Source of the DNA: Elusimicrobiaceae bacterium
Lineage (GTDB): Bacteria; Elusimicrobiota; Elusimicrobia; Elusimicrobiales; Elusimicrobiaceae
Direction: 5' to 3'
Assembly (NCBI GenBank): GCA_017618215.1
Contig: JAFZUQ010000003.1
Coordinates: forward strand, 62,001 to 126,000
Length of the DNA: 64,000 nucleotides
Each line of letters starts with the position of its first letter. Position 1 is the first letter of the stretch. Both the position numbers and the translations under genes were made by a program. Positions 52,959 through 59,431 of this stretch are shown piece after piece. A model generated the notes under the pieces. The model saw only the letters and a program-made list of their open reading frames with translations. It was not told the DNA's origin and made no database searches.

Positions 52959-54704
52959 ATGATTAAAGCAACTATAAACGGAAAACCTGTAGAAGTAAAA
53001 GAAGGCACTTCAATTTTAGAAGCAGCTAAAGCAGCGAATGTTAAAATTCCTACTTTATGTCACCATGAGGACCTTGAAGCAACCGGCGGTTGCGGCCTTT
53101 GTATCGTAAGAGTAGAAGGCTCAAATAAAATGCTCCGCGCTTGCACCACGGCAATAACCGAAGGTATGAAAATTATTACCCATGATCCGGAACTTATTGC
53201 TGTCAGAAAAAGTGTTCTTGAACTCATCATGTCAAACCACCCCAAAGATTGTTTGACTTGCGCAAAAAACCAACAATGCGAACTTCAAAATTTGTGTGCG
53301 GAATTCGGTATTAGGGAAAATCACTATCCCAATATTTTAAACATCCGCCCTACTTACAAAGATAACAGCGCAAAAGGTATTTGCATTGATACAGCAAAAT
53401 GTATTCAATGCGGTCGCTGCGTTCAAGTTTGCCAAAAAGTTCAAAATGTTTGGGCTTTATCCTTCCAACACAGAGGTATCAAAACAACACTTCGCCCTGC
53501 AGGCGTCGATTTAAAAGATTCACCTTGTGTTAACTGCGGTCAATGTGCAGCGCACTGCCCTGTTGGTGCAATCGTAGCACAAGATGATACACAAAAAGTT
53601 TGGGATGCATTACGCGATCCTAATAAACATTGTGTAGTTCAATTCGCACCGGCAGTACGTGTTGCAATCGGTGAAGCTTTTGGTTATCCCGTCGGCAAAA
53701 ACTTAACCGGCGAATTAACTGCTGCACTTTATGAACTTGGTTTTAATGCAGTTTTAGATACTAACTTCGGTGCTGATTTAACAATCTTGGAAGAAGCTTC
53801 AGAGTTTAAACACCGCTTAACAAACAACGGCGTTTTACCCTTGATTACAAGCTGCTGCCCTGCATGGGTTGACTATCTTGAAAAATATCATAACGATATG
53901 TTAGATAATGTTTCAAGCGCAAAATCACCGCATGAAATGGTCGGTGTACTTGCAAAAACCTATTATGCAAAACAACATAATTTAGATCCGAAAAATGTTT
54001 TCGTAGTCTCAGTTATGCCCTGCACAGCAAAGAAATTTGAAATCGGCCGCAGCAAAGAACTATCAAGCAGCGGTTACCCGGATGTCGACGTTTCCTTAAC
54101 CACCCGCGAAATTGCCCGCATGATCAAACAGGCAGGTATTGAATTTAATAAACTTACCCCCCGCAAAGGTGATCATATCTTGGCAGAATATACCGGTGCT
54201 GCTACAATCTTCGGTGCAACCGGCGGTGTTATGGAAGCTGCTTTAAGAACAGCATATTTCCTCGTTACAGGTGAAAATGCAAAGAATATTGACTTCAAAA
54301 AAGTCCGCGGTTTAAAAGGTATTAAAGAAGCCAAAATTGACGTCAAAGGCACAGAAGTCCGCGTTGCAGTTGCACACGGTCTTGGTAATGTAGGAAAACT
54401 TTTGCAAATCGTCAGAAAAGCCAAAGAAGAAGGTAAAGAACTTCCTTATCACTTTATCGAAGTTATGGCTTGCACAGGCGGTTGTGTTGCCGGCGGCGGT
54501 CAACCTTTCGGTGTAACAAATGAACTTCGCGCAGCAAGAGCAAAAGGCTTATATAATGAAGATGCCCACATGAAACTTCGCTGCAGCCATGATAATGAAG
54601 CCGTTAAGAAATTATATAAAGATTTCTTAGGTGAACCTTTACATGGTAAAGCACACGAGTTATTGCACACACATTATACGGCAAGAAAGAAATACCAAAA
54701 ATAA
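52959..54704 (+). CDS. hydA: [FeFe] hydrogenase catalytic subunit
   Basis: 581 residues. N-terminal 2Fe-2S domain (Cys34, 45, 48, 62), His-ligated 4Fe-4S (His94, Cys98, 101, 107), two 4Fe-4S (Cys148-158 and Cys190-200), then the H-cluster domain. The three H-cluster motifs are intact: TSCCPAW (Cys299 for proton transfer, Cys300 ligand), MPCTAKKFE (Cys355) and MACTGGCVAGGGQP (Cys505, 509). Numbering of the first two matches clostridial CpI. It makes H2 from reduced ferredoxin plus NADH with HydB and HydC. Unlike the Thermotoga-type HydA there is no extra C-terminal 2Fe-2S domain. Maturases HydEFG are not in the window. Confidence 0.98.
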   Translation: MIKATINGKPVEVKEGTSILEAAKAANVKIPTLCHHEDLEATGGCGLCIVRVEGSNKMLRACTTAITEGMKIITHDPELIAVRKSVLELIMSNHPKDCLTCAKNQQCELQNLCAEFGIRENHYPNILNIRPTYKDNSAKGICIDTAKCIQCGRCVQVCQKVQNVWALSFQHRGIKTTLRPAGVDLKDSPCVNCGQCAAHCPVGAIVAQDDTQKVWDALRDPNKHCVVQFAPAVRVAIGEAFGYPVGKNLTGELTAALYELGFNAVLDTNFGADLTILEEASEFKHRLTNNGVLPLITSCCPAWVDYLEKYHNDMLDNVSSAKSPHEMVGVLAKTYYAKQHNLDPKNVFVVSVMPCTAKKFEIGRSKELSSSGYPDVDVSLTTREIARMIKQAGIEFNKLTPRKGDHILAEYTGAATIFGATGGVMEAALRTAYFLVTGENAKNIDFKKVRGLKGIKEAKIDVKGTEVRVAVAHGLGNVGKLLQIVRKAKEEGKELPYHFIEVMACTGGCVAGGGQPFGVTNELRAARAKGLYNEDAHMKLRCSHDNEAVKKLYKDFLGEPLHGKAHELLHTHYTARKKYQK

Positions 54705-54720
54705 AACCTTAAATAATTCA

Positions 54721-54752
54721 AAACCCCTGTGGAAACACAGGGGTTTTTATTG
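54721..54752. terminator. hydCBA terminator (GAAA-loop hairpin)
   Basis: An 11-bp stem (54721-54731 with 54736-54746) with a GAAA tetraloop, then TTATTG. On the minus strand the flanking run is shorter, so it mainly serves hydA. Confidence 0.88.
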
Positions 54753-54774
54753 TATTTTTATTTTAGAAATATAT

Positions 54775-56130
54775 TTACATAAATTGTTCTGTTAATATTT
54801 CGTGTAAGCATTGCTTACCATATTCCCTAAGTTGTTGCGGTGATAATAAACTAGGATTACTCCCATTATATTCTATTATAATTTTGGCAAAATTTTCCGC
54901 ATCTTTCAGATATTTACTTTTAATAAAGTCAGTCGCTTCTTTTGTAAGCATAAGTTTAGCATAATCATCGGTATTATATGTCTTGGAAAGGTTACGGAAG
55001 AAAACAGCTACTTCCCCCACCTCTATTTGAGTAATATCCGTTTGTTTCCGATATTTCACAGGCTCCATGTCAGATATTTTATGAATTTTACGATATATAT
55101 CATCAGTTTCAATTATTTGCTTTACTGTGGTGGTTAATTCAGCCAATGAAGGTACTTCCGTTTCGCCTGGAAATGTATCTTTTATATGTTGAAATTCATG
55201 AGAAGCAACAAGGGCAAGAGGCAAATATCCCCCCCTTGCTTCGTTTCTGATATTTAATTGTTTTTGAGAACGTAAAAAAATCGTCAAATACCAATTACCT
55301 TCACCTGTAAAACTAACTATTCTACCATCAACATCTTTAATTGCCGGACTATTAGAGAAATCACTACTCCACGACGTGGCGAATTTAAGCCACTCATCAG
55401 CTTGTTTTTGGGTAATGCCATATTTTTTCAGATCATTATATAAAATTTCTTTGGAAATAATATCTGCCTTTTCTGCATCTTCAATAGGAATCATATGGTC
55501 TACTCCATCATTATTATAAAGTGCAAATGTAAACCACAAATAAGCATCATCATTTCCAAACCTTTTTTGCAACTCAAAAAAAGAATCGGCATATACCGCC
55601 AGTAACGGGAAATGTTCATCTATACGTCCGACTTGCAAATGGGACGGTTTACCGTCATTATAAATTAAATTATAAAATGCGAAATAGGCTTTGGCTGTTG
55701 ATGCTTTATTCAAATCGGGGGTACCGTCTTTATTCCATACAATTTGACGATAGAAATTCATATAGTATCTGAAATCAGAATCATTATCTTCTGACAATGC
55801 TGATTTTATTATATCGTAATAATTAGAAACCGGTAAGTTTACTTCTTGCCCAATTAAATCAGACGAAATATATGGTATCATTTGCTTATTTCTGTAATCA
55901 ATTTGCCTCGGTGCGGCGGAAGGATGCTCTTCTTTCATTTTAAATAACAATTCCCTACCTCTTGCAAATACTTCATCCGGCATTATGAATTCCTTATAAA
56001 TGCCTTGTTGATAATTCGTTCTTTGCATAATTTCTTTATTTACCGCAGAATTTTGTTGTGCTTGAAGCGGACAAAATATGCCAGACCATAATATAATATT
56101 TATTACACTTATAATTATCTTTCTTATCAT
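54775..56130 (-). CDS. Exported protein with HExxH motif, possible metallopeptidase
   Basis: 451 residues from the ATG with GAGGAG upstream; a 19-codon upstream extension lacks support. Signal peptide MIRKIIISVINIILWSGIFCPLQA. Near residue 320 lies ALVASHEFQHIKDTF, an HExxH zinc-site pattern inside a helix, with acidic residues about 20-25 downstream (SLAELTTTVKQIIETDD) that could supply the third ligand. The rest matches no family I know. A periplasmic or secreted metallopeptidase is plausible, not proven. It has a promoter with two GGTC boxes, so it belongs to the orphan exported-protein set. Confidence 0.72.
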   Translation of the reverse strand: MIRKIIISVINIILWSGIFCPLQAQQNSAVNKEIMQRTNYQQGIYKEFIMPDEVFARGRELLFKMKEEHPSAAPRQIDYRNKQMIPYISSDLIGQEVNLPVSNYYDIIKSALSEDNDSDFRYYMNFYRQIVWNKDGTPDLNKASTAKAYFAFYNLIYNDGKPSHLQVGRIDEHFPLLAVYADSFFELQKRFGNDDAYLWFTFALYNNDGVDHMIPIEDAEKADIISKEILYNDLKKYGITQKQADEWLKFATSWSSDFSNSPAIKDVDGRIVSFTGEGNWYLTIFLRSQKQLNIRNEARGGYLPLALVASHEFQHIKDTFPGETEVPSLAELTTTVKQIIETDDIYRKIHKISDMEPVKYRKQTDITQIEVGEVAVFFRNLSKTYNTDDYAKLMLTKEATDFIKSKYLKDAENFAKIIIEYNGSNPSLLSPQQLREYGKQCLHEILTEQFM

Positions 56131-56151
56131 ATATAACTCCTCATTATTATA

Positions 56152-56218
56152 ATTATAAGACTTTTGATAGAACCACGAAAGAGTCAAAAGACCTAAATGA
56201 AATTCGCCAAAAGACCTA
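56152..56218 (-). promoter_or_regulatory. Promoter with two GGTC boxes (HExxH protein)
   Basis: A poor -35 TTTCGT (56180-56175), 17-base spacer, perfect -10 TATAAT (56157-56152). GGTCTTTTGACTC starts 13 bases before the -35, and TAGGTCTTTTGG starts one box 23 bases further up. The weak -35 with good boxes suggests activation and not only repression. Confidence 0.72.
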
Positions 56219-56304
56219 TTTCAAAATTTTTATTTTTCTAAATTTTTATAAATTTAAAGAAGCAAATTTTTATCATATAATTTTATTTTTGTTTAAAAAA
56301 ATTA

Positions 56305-56328
56305 AATTTAAAAAATATTTTTTAAATT
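56305..56328. repeat. 24-bp perfect A/T palindrome
   Basis: A perfect palindrome of A and T only, centred between 56316 and 56317, inside a very AT-rich intergenic stretch (about 56220-56360) upstream of the 49-residue peptide gene. Confidence 0.6.
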
Positions 56329-56365
56329 AATTTCCCGACGATAAAAAACAATTTTAAAAAAATAC

Positions 56366-56395
56366 TTGCAAAATATTTGAAAAATGTTGTATAAT
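56366..56395 (+). promoter_or_regulatory. Promoter of the 49-residue membrane peptide gene
   Basis: TTGCAA (56366-56371), 18-base spacer, TATAAT (56390-56395). Only eight bases separate the -10 from the ATG at 56404. Confidence 0.65.
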
Positions 56396-56403
56396 TTTTA
56401 TGT

Positions 56404-56553
56404 ATGATAAAAGAAGCTTTAAACAACAACAAAATTTTTAACAACGCTTTAGATATTAAAAGCGCCGTAGTTTCTTTTATTAGCCTTTCTATTATTGGTA
56501 TGTTTATGTTTAACATGTTTATTAAATTTATTCCAATAACAGCGAGGCCTTGA
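56404..56553 (+). CDS. Small membrane peptide, 49 residues
   Basis: A short frame with a polar N-terminus (MIKEALNNNKIFNNALDIKS), one membrane-length hydrophobic segment (about 21-43, AVVSFISLSIIGMFMFNMF) and a short tail ending ITARP. It is bracketed by its own promoter and a terminator, so a transcript of roughly 210 bases is expected. The -10 ends eight bases before the ATG, leaving no ribosome site; it may be leaderless, or the transcript may act as a small RNA. No family recognised. An opposite-strand frame of 79 codons covers the same bases but has no promoter. Confidence 0.55.
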   Translation: MIKEALNNNKIFNNALDIKSAVVSFISLSIIGMFMFNMFIKFIPITARP

Positions 56554-56583
56554 TAAAACAAATTTTAAATTTTATTTCTTAAG

Positions 56584-56616
56584 ACCCCGCTGATAAAAAA
56601 GCGGGGTTTTTATTTT
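56584..56616 (+). terminator. Terminator of the small membrane peptide transcript
   Basis: Stem ACCCCGC/GCGGGGT (56584-56590 with 56601-56607) with a 10-base loop, then TTTTATTTT. Confidence 0.85.
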
Positions 56617-56862
56617 GGAGGTTGCCGCCAACTTATAAACAAGGGCAAACGAAAAATTTAAAGCAGTAAAAGATGTAAAAGCAGTAGACAGTAGTACAAG
56701 TAGTAAAGGTTAGGACAAAAAAACTATATTAAAAATCGAACCTGACCTAAAAAATGAAGAGTAGTAGTAAGTAAGGGAAACTAAATAATATTTTTAACGG
56801 TCAATCTTCCCGTTAAAGAAAAGGCATAGCCAACCTGAAACTATTAAATAAAGGAAAATAAA
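56617..56862 (+). other. Long structured leader upstream of the basic exported protein gene
   Basis: About 245 bases with no gene. It is purine-rich with repeated AGTAGTA words, and holds GGTTG/CAAC at the 5' end, a GGTTAGG/CCTGACC pairing (about 56709-56757), and an 8-bp stem TTTAACGG/CCGTTAAA about 50 bases before the start codon, followed by GGC-ATA-GCC. No clear promoter was found, so the start of transcription is unknown. It could be a regulatory 5' leader; no known riboswitch class was recognised. Confidence 0.4.
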
Positions 56863-57498
56863 ATGAAAACACAAAAAATAGTATTAGCGTTAGCATTAGT
56901 AGCAGTAACACCAGCCGTATTAGCAGCACAAGATTATGTTGGCGGCCCAGGCAGCAAAATGTTATATATAGCAGATAATGCTCTTTCAAGAATTAGAGAA
57001 AGTACCAAAGAGCAAAATGACAAAAATGAGCCCCAAAAACAAGAACCGGTGCAGAAAAAACAAAATGATACAACAGTTAATTATGCTACCGTTCCGGCTT
57101 ATTATCCTTATGGTGGCCGTGAAGGCCATATGTTGGTACAAGAAGATGTTCATAAAAAGAAAAATAATAAACATCACAGAGATACAACTGACAGAAAAAA
57201 TAATACAAGAACACACGAAAGAACCGATACAGCAACACGTAGAACAAGCAGCACCTATACCTATACCGGAATTGAAGGCCATAGGGCAGCCCTAGGAAAT
57301 GCTGTAAGAGATGCAAAACGAGATTCAACCCCGGTTCCTACACATGTAAAGGATCTTGATACTGTCTCCAAAAGCCATCAAGTAACTCTTGATAAGAAAA
57401 CGGAAAACAAAAATACAAAGCAAACACATAAAACTTTCCGCTCTTATCTAAATGAAATCGGTAACGCAGTTATTCAAGAAATACCGTACATGAAATAA
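56863..57498 (+). CDS. Basic exported protein with YxYxGxEGH repeats
   Basis: 211 residues. Signal peptide MKTQKIVLALALVAVTPAVLAAQ. The mature protein is very polar and basic (Lys, Arg, Thr, Asn, Asp, His) with almost no hydrophobic core, so probably disordered. Two short related motifs stand out: YYPYGGREGHMLVQ (near residue 80) and YTYTGIEGHRAAL (near 134), both followed by charged stretches. The C-terminus (FRSYLNEIGNAVIQEIPYMK) is the only amphipathic part. No family recognised. Possible nucleic-acid or polyanion binder outside the inner membrane. AAGGAAA precedes the ATG; a terminator follows. Confidence 0.75.
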   Translation: MKTQKIVLALALVAVTPAVLAAQDYVGGPGSKMLYIADNALSRIRESTKEQNDKNEPQKQEPVQKKQNDTTVNYATVPAYYPYGGREGHMLVQEDVHKKKNNKHHRDTTDRKNNTRTHERTDTATRRTSSTYTYTGIEGHRAALGNAVRDAKRDSTPVPTHVKDLDTVSKSHQVTLDKKTENKNTKQTHKTFRSYLNEIGNAVIQEIPYMK

Positions 57499-57510
57499 AT
57501 TAACTTACAC

Positions 57511-57539
57511 AAAACCCCGTCGTTAAGACGGGGTTTTTT
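57511..57539 (+). terminator. Terminator of the basic exported protein gene
   Basis: An 11-bp perfect stem (57511-57521 with 57527-57537), loop GTTAA, followed by T residues. Confidence 0.88.
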
Positions 57540-57554
57540 ATTATCCAAATTCTA

Positions 57555-59075
57555 TTAATCATTAGGAATAGTATTTTCAAAAGCGAGGAAGATTTCCGCA
57601 ATATCTTCAGGTGTTTTAGCGGATATTAAACGTTCCCTCACAAATTGTGTGGAAGATACCGCCGCAAGTTCCGCAAGTATTTTAAGTTGAAAAGCAGGTT
57701 CTTTAAAAGGTGTTAAAATCAAAAATATAAGTTTAACATTATTGCTTGTACCATCGAATAAAATACCTTTTTTGGATATACCCACGCTAACCAAAGGTTT
57801 TGCTAAAGAAGCCACCCTTGCGTGAGGGAAAGCAACACCCTTTTCTAAAGCACAAGACATTATTTGCTCACGCTTTAAAATAAATTCTTTAGCTTGCTCT
57901 TTGGCGAATGTAGGTTGTTGTTTGTATAAAGCGTTTAACATTTCTTCAAAAGCGGCTTCTTTTGTGGTAGATTTTAAGTTAATAACACAAGCACCGGGTA
58001 CCAAAAAATTACTTATTGAAAGGGCATTTGGCTTTTCATACTCATCACGTATTTCGCCGACAAGTTCCTCCAAAACATCTTCCAAAGTAAGAAGGCCCAC
58101 AACTTCTTCTTTTGCATTTTTAATTAAAGCTTGGTGGTTTCTATTCGTCTGAAATTCCCTTAAAGCGGCTTCAACTGGTGTATGCTCATCAAGCATTAAA
58201 AGTTTATAAGTAAACCGTTCTTCAATGGGCTGCAAAGATTTTTCACTTAAAGATTCCAAGGACATTTCTTTAATTAAAACATACTCTTTTGCATCGTCAA
58301 TGGTTTCAGTATAAAGCGGATAGCGGGAGTATTTGCGTTTATTTATAATTTCCAGATTTTGCGGCCAGGTATTTGATTTTTTTAAAGCTGAAATTCTTAC
58401 ACGCGGCGTCATAATTTCTTTGACTTTCACTTGCTCAAAATCAAACAAATTTTCAAACATCATCAGGCGGCGTAAGGAAAATTTTCCCCCTTCCTGAGAT
58501 TTTGAAAACATCATCCTAAGTTCTTCTTGTGAGAGTGGTGTCTCCTGATGATGTGGATTTACACCTATTAAATCTAAAGTTTTATAAGCAACCCAAACCA
58601 AAATATTTTTGAAAACATTTGTGACTACATAAAAGTAATGCAAAGGAACGATTATATATTTCAAAACTTGCTCAGGATATTTTATGGCAAGGAGTTTCGG
58701 CACTTGCTCACCGTATACAACATGCAAAGAGGTAATTATCAAGAAAGCCAAAGTAAAGGAAATTAAATGTAAAGCAGCGGACGGCAACATCGGCACGATA
58801 TTCGGCATCAACCAAGATAAAACTTTACCGATACTCGGCTCACCAACCCAACCCAATGCCAAACTTGTCATGGTTATGGCAATTTGAATAGCGGAAAGAT
58901 ACTCATCAATATTTTCATGCGCTTTCAGCATTAATTTTTCTTTATATCCGCCGCTTTTAGCAAGTTCTTGCAAACGAGTGTGTCGCACTTTTACAAGTGC
59001 AAATTCCCCAAGCACGAAAAATGCATTAAGTAATATTATTAGGAGTGCCAATAATATAAAGAGAAGTGTAAACAT
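57555..59075 (-). CDS. CNNM-CBS membrane protein fused to a PTS EIIA domain
   Basis: 506 residues from the ATG at 59075. An N-terminal CNNM (DUF21) membrane domain with about four helices (1-190) includes NAFFVLGEFALVKVR and ITMTSLALGWVGEPSIGK. A CBS pair follows (about 215-335; VKEIMTPRVRI, VVGLLTLEDVLEELVGEIRDE), the core of CorC/HlyC-type proteins tied to Mg/Co efflux. Instead of the usual CorC_HlyC domain, the C-terminus (about 355-500) is a PTS EIIA type-2/PtsN-like domain with the phospho-acceptor His in KGVAFPHARVASL. The gene could put ion transport under PTS phosphorylation. The ATG is six bases after an extended -10, so it appears leaderless; a longer upstream frame would include that promoter. 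Confidence 0.88.
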   Translation of the reverse strand: MFTLLFILLALLIILLNAFFVLGEFALVKVRHTRLQELAKSGGYKEKLMLKAHENIDEYLSAIQIAITMTSLALGWVGEPSIGKVLSWLMPNIVPMLPSAALHLISFTLAFLIITSLHVVYGEQVPKLLAIKYPEQVLKYIIVPLHYFYVVTNVFKNILVWVAYKTLDLIGVNPHHQETPLSQEELRMMFSKSQEGGKFSLRRLMMFENLFDFEQVKVKEIMTPRVRISALKKSNTWPQNLEIINKRKYSRYPLYTETIDDAKEYVLIKEMSLESLSEKSLQPIEERFTYKLLMLDEHTPVEAALREFQTNRNHQALIKNAKEEVVGLLTLEDVLEELVGEIRDEYEKPNALSISNFLVPGACVINLKSTTKEAAFEEMLNALYKQQPTFAKEQAKEFILKREQIMSCALEKGVAFPHARVASLAKPLVSVGISKKGILFDGTSNNVKLIFLILTPFKEPAFQLKILAELAAVSSTQFVRERLISAKTPEDIAEIFLAFENTIPND

Positions 59076-59090
59076 AAAAACATTATAACA
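59073..59090 (-). promoter_or_regulatory. Leaderless extended -10 promoter of the CNNM-EIIA gene
   Basis: TGT (59090-59088), TATAAT (59087-59082), six bases (GTTTTT), ATG (59075-59073). Divergent from the promoter region of the 1434-residue protein. Confidence 0.72.
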
Positions 59091-59096
59091 AATAAA

Positions 59097-59146
59097 TAGG
59101 TCTTTTGGGTACCCCCCTTGAAATTTTGGCAATTGTATGTTAAACT
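59097..59146 (+). promoter_or_regulatory. Putative promoter of the giant surface protein with GGTC box
   Basis: TAGGTCTTTTGGGTAC (59097-59112) is identical over 16 bases to the outermost box at 23532-23517. TTGAAA at 59118-59123 is followed after 17 bases by a weak TAAACT (59141-59146). Here the GGTC starts 19 bases before the -35, not 13. Confidence 0.5.
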
Positions 59147-59431
59147 ATAAGTGTAGTATGAGTCTGACATTGTATAAGTTGAGCAGTTGACATCCTTTGT
59201 ATTTTTAACTTTAACCGTTCGGTTAGAGTGTAAGAAGCAGGCTCGTTGTTATTTTGGTATTTAACAATTTGTGCCATCTAGTCACTAGGTGGCAGAAAGT
59301 AGTCAAGCAACACATAAAGCAACTGTGAAACAAAACAGTCAAGCCCACACGATAACAACAGTAAGTAGTAAAAATAACTTTTTGCTCGGGTAATTTTCCC
59401 TAATGAGCGGAAAGACACAAGGAGGCATATT
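59147..59431 (+). other. Long structured 5' leader of the giant protein gene
   Basis: About 280 bases with no gene. Three hairpins are visible: TAACCG/CGGTTA (59212-59225); a 9-bp stem GCCATCTAG/CTAGGTGGC with a TCA loop and one G-U pair (59273-59293); and a nested GCTC-GGG/CCC-GAGC structure (59384-59408) just before the AAGGAGG ribosome site. A second possible -35 (TTGACA) is at about 59187. No known riboswitch class recognised. Confidence 0.45.

Noticed and set aside
56322-56561. 79-codon minus-strand frame opposite the small membrane peptide
   Set aside because: No promoter or ribosome site on that strand, and it spans the plus-strand promoter; the plus-strand unit has promoter and terminator.
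56635-56700. Cyclic-di-GMP (GEMM) riboswitch suggested by GGGCAAAC
   Set aside because: Only this short word matches; the rest of the conserved core and the tetraloop-receptor pairing are missing.
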